Shown: piece after piece, positions 41,454 to 53,375 of the stretch | How the letters are laid out: each line of letters starts with the position of its first letter | Numbering within the stretch: position 1 is the stretch's first letter | Assembly: GCA_018257865.1 (NCBI GenBank) | Contig: JAEUBA010000007.1 | Location: 248,001 to 312,000, forward strand | Direction of reading: 5' to 3' | DNA length: 64,000 nucleotides | From: Stereocaulon alpinum | Taxonomy: Eukaryota > Ascomycota > Lecanoromycetes > Lecanorales > Stereocaulaceae | Translations under genes and position numbers: made by a program | Notes under the pieces: generated by a model | Told to the model about the DNA's origin: nothing | What the model saw: only the letters and a program-made list of their open reading frames with translations | Databases searched by the model: none

Positions 41454-43267
41454 ATGGCGTCCAGTGTAGATGCGAAGCTGCTGAAGTCGACCAAGTTCCC
41501 TGGTGAATTCAGCCAAAAGGTGGATATGAAGAAGGTCAATGTTGAGGTGATGAAGAAGTAGGTTCCATAGCTCTTGGTGTCAATAGTCATGCTGATTGCT
41601 GCTGCTCACAGATGGATCGCTGGCAAGATCTCTGAGATACTTGGAAATGAGGACGATGTTGTCATTGAGCTTTGCTTCAACCTGCTAGAAGGCTCACGCT
41701 TCGTAAGGTTCTTGACCTAGTTCTATGCCACAGTTGGGTTGACTTTCGCACCCTAGCCTGACATTAAAGTCCTACAAATCCAGCTCACCGGCTTCCTCGA
41801 TAAGGACACACCGAAATTCTGTAAGGAGCTATGGCTCTTATGCCTCAGCGCGCAGAGCAACCCACAAGGCGTACCAAAGGAGCTATTGGAAGCCAAAAAG
41901 CTTGAGTTGATTCAAGAGAAGGCAGGCATTGCCCATATACCAGAACCAGAATCAAGACTTACAACTTGATACAGATCGAGGCTGAGAAAGTTGCTGCAGA
42001 AGCGCAACGCCGCAAGGAGCAAGAAAAGCAACGGGATCGAAACATTGATAGCATTCGCCAAAGAGAGCGCGGAGAAAGAGGACGGGGCAGAGGTAGGGGC
42101 GACAGAACCAACGACTACGACAGGCGACCCCCGCGAGATTCTAGATCGCCACCTCCTCGACGCCGAAGCCCACCTCCTAGCCTTCGCGGTCCTCCACCTC
42201 GACGCGACATCGATACCTACATTCCTCGCGGCCGGGGCGGTCGCCCGCCAGATGAGAGACGGCGTAGATCTTCCACTCCAAGAAGATCAAGATCCATTCC
42301 ACCTTCACGATCGCACTCAAGAACTCCTCCACGACGAAGATACAGAGCAGATGACTCACCACGACCAAGGCGACGTCAATACACCCCAAGCAGATCTCGG
42401 ACTCCCCCACGCCGGCGCAACGATAGAGATAGAGAAAGAAGAAATTTCAGACGTGGTGATGATCGAGATAGATCCTTGACACCTTCAGATATCTCTCGCT
42501 CACGTACCCCCAGAAGACGACCGAGCAGACGCTCTCCTTCCCTCACATCCCGTAGCCGTACCCCTCCTACAAGATCTAGAACACGCCGTCGAAGACGCAA
42601 GTCTTCCTCCCCATCCAGTTATCGCTCTCGTTCTCGCTCCATGAGCAGGGACAGGGACCGAAGACCAGCAGGCAGATCAAGAAGACCACCCTCCTATGAC
42701 AGTGATGAGAGACGAAATGACAGACGCGCTGATTATAGAAAGGGAAGATATCCTGAAAATCGGCGCCGCAGCCTCAGCCGTAGCCGTACTCGCAGCAGAA
42801 ATCGACTTTCTCCTGCCCCTCTCCCTCCAACAAGGAGTCCTACTCCACCCAGACAGCGAGACAGAAAGAGGCATCGCTCAATAGAGCGATATGCACCTGC
42901 CGGGAGAAGAAGGCGCAATACCTCCTCAGTGTCCTCACCTGCTGACAAGCGACGCAAGATGGCTGCTGACTCTTCTGCGGACGAGGAGAATAGGCAACAA
43001 CGCATGTCGACGAGTCCGAAGCCGAAAGAGACGAATGATGAGGTGGGTAATGATTCATAGGTCCGTCATAAATGCACCGCAGTATCTCCATTGTCCACTG
43101 CAATATCATATGATGTTTACGCAACTACCGCTAACTACTATCACCTACAGACCCACTCCCCTACCATCACAGCCAACAAGCTCCGTGAAAAGCTGCTCAA
43201 AGAGAAATTGCTAGCCCAGCGAAAGTCTAGTGGTACTCAACAAAGTCCTACTGCAGATGGAGCCTAA
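41454..43267 (+). CDS. PWI-domain serine/arginine-rich splicing protein (SRm160-like)
   Basis: Nuclear splicing coactivator type, binding nucleic acid through PWI and other SR proteins through RS repeats. Exons: 41454-41557, 41612-41702, 41757-41921, 41975-43042 and 43151-43267, giving 514 aa. PWI domain at residues about 13-100: KFPGEFSQKVDMKKVN, KWIAGKISEILGNEDD, LLEGSRFPDIKVLQIQLTGF, FCKELWLLCLSAQ. A charged helix (EAEKVAAEAQRRKEQEKQRD) and an RGRGRG patch follow, then some 250 residues of Arg/Ser/Pro repeats. A last exon adds a conserved-looking helix (ANKLREKLLKEKLLAQRK). Intron 3 (41,922-41,974) starts with GC, not GT. Without the last intron the protein would end prematurely at 43,060, so alternative retention is possible. 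Confidence 0.93.
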
Positions 43268-44142
43268 ACTTCTACAACATTCTCTGTACATATTCTGTCT
43301 TCAAAAAAAAGCAATCAACGCAATAGAGCGGCGAACGAGGAGTCCTTGTACATAGACAAGTCAATCATAGCTACGCTTGGAAGCACACGTTCCACTGCTC
43401 TTGTTATGCTTGAAACCGATACTCCCCGGGGGTTATCTCCCTTGTCAATGCCCAGCTGGAACTATACAATAGTGACAATTGGAAACTGTCGGGGCCTTCC
43501 TGACTTCGTCAACACCCAGCAGAGGCGTGAAATACTAGCACTTTGAGATCTATCCTGCTCTTGCCCCCTACCCTCCTGGCTCCAAGGACGCTTCTCAAAG
43601 TCTTAGACGATCTACTTTGGCATCTGCTGAGCCGAGCATGGCCTTAGACACGAGCGAGGAAGTATTGGAGAGGGAAAGGGATGCAAACTCCACTCTGAAG
43701 GATGTAGCCAGACATGTTAGTTACAACAGACATAGCAGCAGCGCATCAATTCACAAAGGCATTTTCCAAGAAATTGATGCATCTCTCAATTTCATTTTCA
43801 GAACAAGTCCAAGCTACCTATGATGCTCGACAGGAGTAACCACCCAGAAGCACACACGCATGGCTTATGTACAATGAATCTTCGAAGCCCACTCTGTTTC
43901 TTTCATTCTCCCTTTTCGAAACCTCGCCTACCAAAAGCTCAGTTATCCCTTTTGGCTAGGCTTCCCCCGTTATTCTTTTAACACTACACGGTCACGACCC
44001 TCAAAGGTCCAACACTCCGTGGCCGTTAAGGTCTGGCATGGATAAGTGCTGGAGTGAGTATGTAAGCTCCGAGTGTGGAGGGTGTGCCCGGCATGCCAAA
44101 GGAAGCGGCTGCATGTCCTGCCATCCCGGACAAGCTGCTTTC
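43268..44142. other. Spacer between convergent genes
   Basis: 875 bp containing the 3' ends of the PWI/SR and PWWP genes. A plus-strand open frame at 43,617-43,823 starts with a plausible Met-Ala-Ser context but shows no domain. It is left uncalled. Confidence 0.4.
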
Positions 44143-46339
44143 TCAAGCAGTAGCCTCCACAGTCTCTTCCGGTTTGTATTCTTGTTCAGGCGCGCTGTCA
44201 ATGGCCGGTCCATCTGTCTTTTTCTCTTCTGCTGTCTTCTCAGGTGCTGCTGCCGCCGACTCCTCAGGCTTTTCAGCCTCTTTCTCGCCCTCAACTGTAG
44301 TCCCTATCTTGTTCTCCAGCTGCTCAGGCTTCTCTTCCTCAGGAGCAGCTGCCTCTCCAGCTTGAGCCTTTTCTGCCTGCTCTTGTGTGCTCTTGGCCTC
44401 ACCGTTAGTGGTAGGAGCAGACTCAGCTGCGGCTTTGAAGGCATCAACAGCTTCAGCCTCAGGCTTAGGATCATCGTCCTTGTCGCCGTCCTTGTCGCCA
44501 GCGGCGCCTCCAGCATCGTTGGAAAGAATCTCGTTCCATTTGCCAAGTAGCTCGACAGACCGAGACTTGAAGTGGAATTGTTCGTCTAGAGGTATTGAGG
44601 GGAGCTTCAGCATGGCCTTGAGGACCTTGTGAATCTTGGTGGTGCGGATGATGCTGCTCTCGAGATCAGGGTAGGTTTCAAGCTCCGCAAGGAAATCAGA
44701 CATGGACTATCGATGCTAATCAGCAAGGCATTTCGCATACTCCCGAGCTTTCTAGGCGTACCTTCATCTCGTCTTCCTTTGGTGGTGTGTCTCGCGAAAG
44801 GAAGCCTCGCTGTAGCTTGTGGCGATAGTATAGCACTGATTAGATTAGCATAGTGATACCTGAGTATGTGGAATGCGCTCACCTTTCTTCTCCTTGACCT
44901 CCTTTGCTTGCTGTGGAGTGAGTGGCTTCTCTTCCGCCTTCGGGGTGACAGCCTCTTCCTCGCTTCCGCTCTTCGCAGCTTTAGCAGCTTTGGCAGCTTT
45001 AGCAGATTTAGCTTTAGGAGCCTTCTTTTTAGTAGATGATTCTGCAGCTGGCGTCTTGGGTGTGGAGAGCTTGAGCTTTGTAGCCGTTTTGGGGGTCTTT
45101 GCAGGCTTGTAGTGATTAGCCATTGTTTTTCAATGAGGGAATCTTGAATCTCACCTTCTCATCGACGTCTTCGCTATCGTCCGCCTTCTTTCGCTTTTTG
45201 GACTTAGGCTTCTCAGCGACTTCCTCATCAATATCCATCTCGTCTGCATCATCTGCGGGGCCAGTAGCTTCGCTCTTGCGCGATTTCTTCGTTGCTTTCT
45301 TCGCCGCGCGCTCCTCTCGCTCTTCAGCATCGGCCTCTAGAGCTTTTGCGTGGGCTGCGAGCATGGTCTTGAAGTGCTCTAGATCATGATTTTCGGCAGC
45401 TTTCCCGTAAGCTGCAAGCAACGTCTTTGATTTCCCCTTTTCGAGTGGGTTCTTCGTAGTATCAGACTCAACGTCGAGCGGTGCGAGTTCAGTATTGGGG
45501 ATCCATGCACTATATCCGTGTCAGCCGGTCAAGTTTTCTTCCTGTGACCCAGGAAGTGGCGTCAACAAAGGATACGTACAATTCGTTTGTATGTCTGGAC
45601 AAAGTCAGTAAAGGCCATGCATTGCTTTAGATTGTGTACTTACAGAAACATGATAGGAAAGGTCCTCTCATAAGCCCGCTTCCCTCCATCCGCATACTCA
45701 GGCTTCTTGAATGAACCATCGGGCAGTTGCGCGGTCACTGGACGGCTCTTGAGAAGACTGTCTGGGAGCATATCCTCATCACAAATGATGGACGGCCACG
45801 GTGGATGGCCCTTCATTCGAGCGATGAAGTATTCTCCAGGCTTAGCACCCAGATTTGTCAGAGGCTTGGATTTCTTCTTGTTGAGCTTCTTGCTCTTGTG
45901 CTCTGGTACTCCGGCTGACTTCTTTTTCGATGACCCACCTATGCTTGCTCGCTTGGATGCTGATGGTGTGCCGTTGGTGGGAGGTACAGCCGAACTTGGA
46001 GCAGGCGCCACTGCCTCTGTGGCATCATCAGTATCTTTCATCTCGGTATCTTCAGGATCTGGCTGCGGAGCGGTGGACTGATCCGTAGGGTCGGCGGAAG
46101 TAGGCTGTGCTTCGCCGTTGGTCTTGGGAACTGTAAGGAGAGGTACGTCAGCCTACGAGGAAGATCAATTATGACTCCGAAGGCGTACCTTCCACTTCAG
46201 CACTCTGCTCTGCTCTTTCCTTTGTAGGCTGCGGCTTATGTTCTCCCATGTCGACGTTTGTTGGCTTGTTGCCATTCTCATGCTGTGGGATCTCCATCTC
46301 TGGTGCTGACGCTGCAGGAGGGATTGTCTCTTCAGCCAT
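44143..46339 (-). CDS. PWWP-domain chromatin protein
   Basis: Predicted reader of methylated histone H3 tails, nuclear. Seven exons: 46339-46189, 46130-45644, 45594-45580 (15 nt), 45509-45155, 45096-44883, 44835-44762 and 44706-44143, giving 619 aa. The PWWP domain is at about residues 120-225: GEYFIARMKGHPPWPSIICD, DGGKRAYERTFPIMFL, then FAWIPNTELAPL across the micro-exon. A Lys/Ala-rich linker follows (KSAKAAKAAKAAKSG). A helical module near 410-490 (VLYYRHKLQRGFLSR, MSDFLAELETYPDLESSIIRTTKIHKVLKAMLKLP) recalls the TFIIS-N/LEDGF-like bundle of fungal PWWP proteins. The tail is acidic and Ala/Glu-rich. S. pombe Pdp3-type proteins are the likely functional relatives (inference). Splice sites all keep frame. 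Confidence 0.88.
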
Positions 46340-48859
46340 GCTGTTGGAGGTGGGACCCGGAAGTGATGAGGATGATCGTCGACCAGGATGCTCTGTGAGT
46401 GGATTAACACGCGTTTTCGATTGCGAAAGTGACGCGAGAATAATTCTTTCAGTAAGTGGAATTGTTTGCCAGTGTTATAGCAAGAAGCTCAGAGGCTTTG
46501 TTGTGGCGTTGAGCGTAGACTTGTATGACGTGCAAAATCCGTAGTAGTGGAGGAAGATGCGCGACAATGTACCAACCACCGGAAATCGTGCTGCAAATTT
46601 ACTATGAAAAGCCGCTTACATAAGATTCTGAGTGTCTCAGCGCCCTGCTATTCTCGCAGAGGTCCTATTGCCGAAGTGAAGCGTTTTGATTGATGGTATC
46701 TGCCCTATAGAGTACAATAGATGATGGCAAGCAACAATAGAAGATGAAAAGCCGCCCTGAGTGGGGTGTTGGTCGATGGTGGCGATGATGGGGAAGAATG
46801 GAGGAGACAAAAACCAAATCAACTCTTCCACCAACGATTAAGCTCGCTTTGCCTGATCCGTTGCCCGACCGGTCTTAGCGCCTGCCCTTCCTTGCAAATT
46901 CCCGCATGCCGGCAGGCCTTTCCCTCGTCCCACAGGCTTCTCTCTTTGTGAGGCTGCATTGTCAGCGACAGCGACGCCCGGCGCTGCCACATCCGTCGGA
47001 TCGTGGACTGTCGCATCAACATCCGAGCCACTTTCCATCACGACTGAAGCCAACGCCAAGTACAGGAGGTACCCCCAATCCGACAGCACTCAAGCGTGTT
47101 TCTGAGATCTCCGTGATTGGGACACATGATCGGGATTGCTCGAAGTTTCGCCCAGGCAAGTCCGGGGAGGGTCTGGTCGAGCCGGAGCGAAAATGCCCTC
47201 TCCATGCATCAACGTCCTTGCTCTTAATTCCTCCCTTGCACCGAGCACAGGTACATTCGCTTCAGAACACGGATCGTCTCTTTTGCTTTAAGAAATGCTC
47301 AACAGCCACAAAATAAAGAAGGCATAAGTCACAGAAAAAGCATTAGACAAGCACTTTGAAGAAGCATCGCTCATAGAAGACACATAGTATTGTTCCATGC
47401 AAAATGAAGATTTCTATCAACTTTCACCGTAGGTTCTTAGGAGATTTTATTAGGAGATGACGAGAAGCTTCACCTCCGTCTGCCTCCCAATCAATCCATA
47501 AGCTGCAAAACGCCAACTCAATCCGACACAGTCTCTCAGCTTCTGCAATATCTAACAACGCATTCGCTCATCATGCAAAGATCTGGCGCGGAAAGTGATT
47601 GGAGACATGTCGACTTTGCGACATGCTGGGCTGCAGCATCGCAAAGAAATTCAGTACGTTGACAATTTATCTCGAAGGCAAAATTGTTCCGTAAAAACAG
47701 ATATGAGTATGTCGGCACGAAGTAGTCACCAAGGGACGACAGATTGGACGTGCGAGTATATTGCAAATTAGCAAGACGGAGATTGACTAGCTTATAAGCA
47801 GTAAGACCAGGCTGCTTGGTAGATTGTGTCCACAACAAATTTTGACGGCGAAGCACAGAAAGTAGAAGGGGAAACATCTTACAGTCCGCCACAGAAGTCG
47901 AGAAGTGAGAGCATCGAGCCCGCACAACCGTGGGGTATGACCTAGTGAAGTCCGCGAAACTTGTAGCAAATGGTATACTTGTACTCAGATATGAGCATAG
48001 CAACCCTTATAAGCCATTCCGCAAGGTCAAGGTGATAGGCAGGATCGAGTTCTTATGAGTCGAACCATCATCGAAGGCCCGGTCGACAATGGTGAGAGTA
48101 GCTATGATCCGGGTCATGTTGGGTATGGCTGGTCCTTATGTTCCGTTATGCTCCAGCTCTTACCAATAGTAATAGTAATAGATGTAGGAAAGCCAGCCGT
48201 AGGACTTCTGGTGAGTCCACCTCAGCCCAAATCACTAGTAGTGGGTGCGAAATTTCTGTTTCCTCTGTTCATATGCCGGTGTCCGTACGTAAGGAGGAAA
48301 GGAGGGCGATCCTTGTGATGAAGGCTCAGTGGGTGCTGATGAAGTCTTCGTTGGTCGTACAGGGACCCGGATGAACTTCCTGCCTTTGACTTGCTGAGAC
48401 TCTCCATAAGGCACTGCAGATTGATAAGTGTCATGAAGGGGCATCAGTATCAGGAGAGTCTGCTCCAACGAATGAATCTAAGTTGAAGCCAAAGCGTGAA
48501 GCGATAGGATGGATTCTCGCAGATTGTAAGAGTGATGAGCAGGCACGGATGGAAGTTAGAAACAAAACTTGGTGGTGGGCGGCAAGGGAATATTACACTG
48601 GTTTTGAGTACATTCCTTAGCGGTACTAATATTTGCCCCATTGAATCGCGAGCTCACCAAGAAGTCGACATCTTCATATTATAGTGTTTCATTGTATGTC
48701 GATTAAGAACTTCAAATGATTCCTGTCAGCTTTACTATCTTATTCCCTTGGGCTCTTTAGGTTTAATCACCAATTGATTGATCAATATACTACAATTATC
48801 GCTACAGCGGTAGGATTGCATATTAAGGCACGGAACCTGGTTCTCAACCGTCGGGTGTT
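46340..48859. other. Long intergenic stretch
   Basis: 2.5 kb without a supported gene. Open frames on both strands (for example 46,906-47,316 plus, 47,536-48,003 minus, 48,055-48,374 plus) show no domain or convincing exon structure. It should include the PWWP gene promoter and the BNA1 3' UTR. Confidence 0.45.
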
Positions 48860-49492
48860 CTACGGCGGCACAGCATTTCGAGGCACCAGATCTGCCAGCT
48901 CTCCACACTTCTTGCACTTCCTCTTCTCGTCGGAGGCTTTGAATCCATTCACGGCCTCCTTAATCTGCGTTCCGAGATCTGTACAATGGAAGGCCTCCTC
49001 ATTAACTATTTCCCCGCAATTTTGACAGTACCATCTCAGCCTGTCCTTACTATCTGCCGGCCTTGGCTGCTCGAGTACAATGCCAACAGTATCGGCGAAT
49101 CGCACAGGGTTGTGAGGGGTGTTCGGTGGAAGCAGGAACATCTCGCCCTCACGAATAGGAATGTCTCGGAAATTGCCTTCGTCGACGACTTTGAGGAGCA
49201 TGGACCCTTTGTATTGGTAGAACCATTCAGCGGTCTCATTGATGTGGTAATCTGATCGAGCGTTTGGTCCGCCGACGATCTAGAGATTCAATTTGAGCAT
49301 GTACGTTTTGCGGAAGCGGTTCGTCTCAACACTCACCATGACTGTTACATCTTTGTTATACACACAGTAGTTGTTGATGGGTGGCTTCAGTAGATGGGAG
49401 TTCTCCTCTAGCCTAACAGACCAATCAGCTTGAAGAAATGTTAGCATGGATGAGGCACACCATTTCGGCATGTTCAGTGGACTTGAAAGCAT
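48860..49492 (-). CDS. BNA1: 3-hydroxyanthranilate 3,4-dioxygenase
   Basis: Non-haem Fe(II) dioxygenase that opens the ring of 3-hydroxyanthranilate on the kynurenine route to quinolinate and NAD; cytosolic. Exons 49492-49461, 49412-49337 and 49279-48860, giving 175 aa, the normal fungal length. Conserved start MLSSPLNMPKWLEENSHLLK; iron ligands in DYHINETAEWF (His48, Glu54) and NTPHNPVRF (His92); substrate-site arginine residues around these; and the C-terminal rubredoxin-like Cys pairs C121-x2-C124 and C158-x2-C161. Exon 1 ends inside the Trp11 codon (TG/G) and the frame is kept. Divergent from RCL1 with 327 bp between starts. Confidence 0.97.
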
Positions 49493-49819
49493 GTTGGTGA
49501 GACTTTTTGAAAGCAAGTAGACTTCTGTCCAATTGTCATGACCAAAGGTCTTGAAGCACGGTGTTATGGCCGAGGGACTTCATGACGACTTGAGGCTTAC
49601 AAATGCTTGGTATTGCTTTAATTAGGGCTGTTTTATTACCAGTCTAGGTATCAAAAGTGGCTCGCTTGAAGATGGAGGTGGACTAGCCCATAGGATCAAT
49701 ATCTCAATTCTCAGTGACAGCATCGTCAGTCTACATGAAGCTTTGAAGCTTTGAAGCTTTGAAGCTTTGACCTTTGCTGGGCTCCTATGCCCCGGTAATA
49801 CAGCTATAGTGCCTCAACC
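49493..49819. promoter_or_regulatory. Divergent promoter region, BNA1 and RCL1
   Basis: 327 bp between two start codons. It contains a 4-copy GAAGCTTT array close to RCL1. No factor site is claimed. Confidence 0.5.
49737..49768. repeat. 8-bp tandem repeat (GAAGCTTT)
   Basis: Four perfect copies, 52 bp upstream of the RCL1 start codon. The unit contains AAGCTT, a palindrome. Confidence 0.95.
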
Positions 49820-51031
49820 ATGTCTAACTCACCTCAACCCCTTGTTCGCTTCCAAACACAAAAGTCTCTTGCCCATAGACTAGCACTAGCTACTCTCACA
49901 GGTCGGCCTGTTCACATCTCCCAGATACGCCCGTCGTCTTCTACAGATCCTGGCCTTGCGCCTCACGAAATTTCGTTTCTCCGCCTACTTGAAGCTGTCA
50001 CCAATGGTTCGCATATTGAAATATCCTACACTGGGACAACGCTGGTTTATAGGCCGGGCTTAATAACAGGAAGCTCACCGGGCTCTGGGGCGAGTGGAGG
50101 AGTGATTCGACATGAACTGCCTGCTGGTTGTACTAGAGGCGTCAGCTACTTCTTAATTCCACTATGCCTGTTGGCACCTTTCTCCAAAGCGCCAATCAAC
50201 GTTCTGTTCACTGGCCCAGGAGTTATCACATCTGCTACACCTACTGGAGACATGTCTGCAGATAGCGTACGGACCGCAATCCTGCCACTTTACGCTCAAT
50301 TTGGGATTTCTAACAATATTGAATTGAGAATTCTACGACGATCGAATGTAGGCGCTGGAGGCAAGGGTGGAGCGGGAGAGGTTCAGCTTGTCTTCGGACA
50401 TCAAGTGAGACTACCAAAGACGGTACATATCATGAATCCAGGGAGGGTGAAGAAGATTCGAGGTGTTGCATACTGTACTGGGGTGTCCGCCTCTAACAAC
50501 GCTCGAATGATCGAAGAAGCCCGAGGAATACTGAATCCAATGACTGGAGACACGTATATCTTCTCAGACGTATCTTCCGCACCATACTTACCATCAATAG
50601 ACAAGTCAAACCCAAATCAGAAGAGAAAGACTGGAGTTGGATTTGGCCTTTCTCTCGTTGCAGAATCTTCTACAGGATCACTTTACTCTGCTGATCTAGC
50701 ATCACCTCCAGCTGGGGGAGTCCCACCCGAAGATATAGGAAGACAATGCGCTTACCAGCTTCTTGAAGCTGTTTCATTAGGCGGGGCTGTATCCCTTGTG
50801 GTAGCACCCACTGTACTAACTCTCATGGCCATGGGTTCAGAAGACGTTGGAAGACTACAATTGGGAAGGGACGTGCTCGGCAGCGAAACATTAGTTGGCC
50901 TTGCTAGAGATTTGAAAGCCTTTGGGGCCAGCGGGTGGGGAGTTCGAGACGCTAATACTGGCCAAGAAGGTGATGTGGTAGTGAGCGTTGTTGGCAGAGG
51001 AGTTGGCAATGTGGGTAGGAAAATTGCCTGA
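49820..51031 (+). CDS. RCL1: RNA 3'-terminal phosphate cyclase-like protein
   Basis: SSU-processome factor of the RNA cyclase fold; in yeast Rcl1 works with Bms1 and is needed for cleavage at A0-A2 in pre-rRNA. A single exon encodes 403 aa. Motifs: LVRFQTQKSLAHRLALATL at the start, a central HELPAGCTRGVSYFLIPL segment, INVLFTGPGVIT, the loop LRRSNVGAGGKGGAGEVQLVF, GVAYCTGVSASNNARM, and GFGLSLVAES near residue 280. This matches Rcl1 rather than catalytic RtcA cyclases, judged by the N-terminal QKSLAHRL segment and overall pattern. It works in the same pathway as NOP14 at 2.4-5.2 kb, but the two are 45 kb apart and not co-transcribed. Confidence 0.97.
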   Translation: MSNSPQPLVRFQTQKSLAHRLALATLTGRPVHISQIRPSSSTDPGLAPHEISFLRLLEAVTNGSHIEISYTGTTLVYRPGLITGSSPGSGASGGVIRHELPAGCTRGVSYFLIPLCLLAPFSKAPINVLFTGPGVITSATPTGDMSADSVRTAILPLYAQFGISNNIELRILRRSNVGAGGKGGAGEVQLVFGHQVRLPKTVHIMNPGRVKKIRGVAYCTGVSASNNARMIEEARGILNPMTGDTYIFSDVSSAPYLPSIDKSNPNQKRKTGVGFGLSLVAESSTGSLYSADLASPPAGGVPPEDIGRQCAYQLLEAVSLGGAVSLVVAPTVLTLMAMGSEDVGRLQLGRDVLGSETLVGLARDLKAFGASGWGVRDANTGQEGDVVVSVVGRGVGNVGRKIA

Positions 51032-53024
51032 AAAGCCCTGAAAACATGTTCTAGAAGCTTGAGAGACAGGGATGTCAGGCGTTCCACCACTACACCTCCA
51101 AGGGTGACTACCCAGCGCAGCAATATCATCGCGACCAGCCAGCAGCGCTCGCGAGTGAATGGCCTCGAATTCAGGCTACACCTTAGCTCCAAGGAGTTCA
51201 GACGATCACAGTCAACCAGCCAGTGACGCTTGGTGGTTTGCAACCATGCCAGACCGAAGCGGAAGTAGCGACGCACGACTGCGCTCAACCAGCTGCTGAA
51301 CGACGCTAAGGCAGCCTTGTACAAGCGAGGCGTGTAGATGAAGTAGGTAGACATCACCCTGTCATACATTGGAACAAATTCATTCTGTTTCAAGACTGAT
51401 CTTGCGGAAGCCTGTTTCGTTCCCGTTCACCATCACCCGCTTCAACTACATCTCCGCAAGTTGAGCGTCACCTACACAACAGCCTCCTACGCTCAATATT
51501 CAGGGGACTTGTTAGTGGAGTATCTATTCCTCCTTATACATCTACATACGTCTCTTCTCACATGCACGTCAAAGCTTCCCTTGTTCTTATCCCGTGCGCA
51601 TATTTCATCGCGTGAAGGCCATTCTTAGGCCCACAGTAATATCAAGAAATTCTAAGTCAGAGCAGTGGCCAGCTTTCCGCGGAAGCGGCAATGATGCTGC
51701 GGCGGGTTGCACTTTCCTTTTGTTCTTGCAGGAGGAACATTATTTTCGTAACGAATGTGCTTATTGTACGTAATGAAGGAGGCAGACGGGCTACGGGGGT
51801 TGCGAGATTATCTGGGCAGTCCCTGGGCCGTGTGCAGAGGAGTCTATTGGAGATTTTTCATACGACTGATAAGTAGTTCGACCCTTCAAAGGCCATTGTC
51901 TGGCCGACCAAGAAGGTAGCCGCGAAGAATTGGTCAATGCGAGTGTAGGTTCATACCAAGGCCTTGCCACTGCAGAAGTAAGAAGATCAAAACGGGATCG
52001 CTAATTAATAGGGAATGCTCATTGGAAAAGAGGCCACGCGTAGAGGGATTGCCAAAGAAAAGGCGCGCAGGGTTTTGTATGTCCGTGTGGCTCTAAAGAT
52101 GGTCTACAACAATTCATTCGCATTTGCAACCACCACTTATGTCCGCGAGCTCTTTAGTGAACCGCACTCACTGTGGCTCAGGCGTTGGAAAGGGACTTCC
52201 TCATTCAGATCGGGTAGAATAGCATGTGATGGGTCTTGGATGGCCGCTCTTCCTCGGCCTCATGGCGACCCATACAGGGTCATTTGGTGCGTCAGTAGCC
52301 CGGTTTGAGTGAAAGGATGAAGTGGTATGCTCAACCAACCGGGCGACTTCGAGTTGAGTCGGTATCGACATTTACTCACATACCGTTGTGTAGAACCACG
52401 GTTAAGCGATCATACATTGAGAAGATTTGCGATGCGCCACGCCATAGTTGCCACCACTCCGCATCGCAAGTGAATCAAACGTGGCCTGGATGAACGCTCT
52501 CGGTCCCCTAATTGTTTCACCAGCAGCGCATTCTAGATTCAATCAAATTAAATTTGGCTGAATGGCCTCACTGTGAACTTGCGTGCCCGGAAGGCACAGA
52601 AGAATGGAGTTTTGAGGCAATAACTCTTGGCTCTTAACAACTTGAGCAAATCGACGCATTTCAAGCAGGCTTCGTGCATTTAATCAGTTGTCCCATGTTT
52701 CTCTCGCATTCTAGCCTGTAGAGACTTCTCTATATCTGGCGACTACGACTTATAGTTTGGATGCTAACGTGTTGCTTGCTATACGTATTGAGTCAGGCCC
52801 AAGGAAAAAAATTCTGAGTTATTCGAATGTTACTCATATATAGGGAGTCTTCTCCCCTCCCCGCTCTTTCTTTCTTGTAATATCCATCTGTCTGTAATCA
52901 GCACACAGCTCGAGCATAAAGTCTACGGTCAGTGACCTTATCACACACGATATCACTATTGCATCGCTCTACCTCAACACCCACAAGCACCACTACTACC
53001 GTCACCATCAACGTTACCGACGTG
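51032..53024. other. Long intergenic stretch
   Basis: 2.0 kb without a recognised gene. Short open frames (51,691-51,876; 52,015-52,308) lack domains. A TATATAG word at about 52,837 and a pyrimidine-rich stretch (52,850-52,880) sit upstream of the next small gene. Confidence 0.45.
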
Positions 53025-53375
53025 ATGGATAGCATCGGCTCCGTCGCCGCCATGTACGAACGTACCAGCTCTGCTACCTCCCCTACCAATCCTGACTTCG
53101 CCACCTTCCAGGTGAAAAGCAACTATCTCGGGGAGCAGATCTTGGCCTGCAACGGTATCCAAGCATACGACGACTATTGCCAGACTTCCGAGGCGGTAAG
53201 AATCGCCCAGCACGAGGCCAAATACAAAGATTTCCAGGCGAAGCTTGCTCGCAAAGCTGCTATCAGAGCCACCGCCAACCGATTCCTGAATATCGAAGCC
53301 AAGATCGAGATGAAGCTCGCTGGCCTCCTCAGCAATGCCATCGAAAAGGTCGCTTACCGCCAACTCCGCCTTTGA
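53025..53375 (+). CDS. Small helical hypothetical protein
   Basis: 116 aa in one exon, not recognised. The start at MDSIGSVAAMYERTS is preferred; the frame is open upstream through a Thr/Ser-rich stretch that looks like leader sequence. The second half is strongly helical and charged (RIAQHEAKYKDFQAKLARKA, ATANRFLNIEAKIEMKLAGL), compatible with a short coiled coil or helical bundle. Two cysteines, no signal peptide. TATA-like and pyrimidine-rich elements upstream support transcription. It could be lineage-specific. Coding status rests on codon regularity and promoter-like context only. Confidence 0.5.
   Translation: MDSIGSVAAMYERTSSATSPTNPDFATFQVKSNYLGEQILACNGIQAYDDYCQTSEAVRIAQHEAKYKDFQAKLARKAAIRATANRFLNIEAKIEMKLAGLLSNAIEKVAYRQLRL

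Noticed and set aside
42177..43124. Several open frames opposite or out of frame with the RS-repeat exon
   Set aside because: They are mirror frames of Arg/Ser codons in the PWI/SR gene, with no independent support.
46906..48374. A series of 60-155-codon open frames
   Set aside because: None shows family resemblance or consistent codon use, and their frequency is what chance predicts in 2.5 kb.
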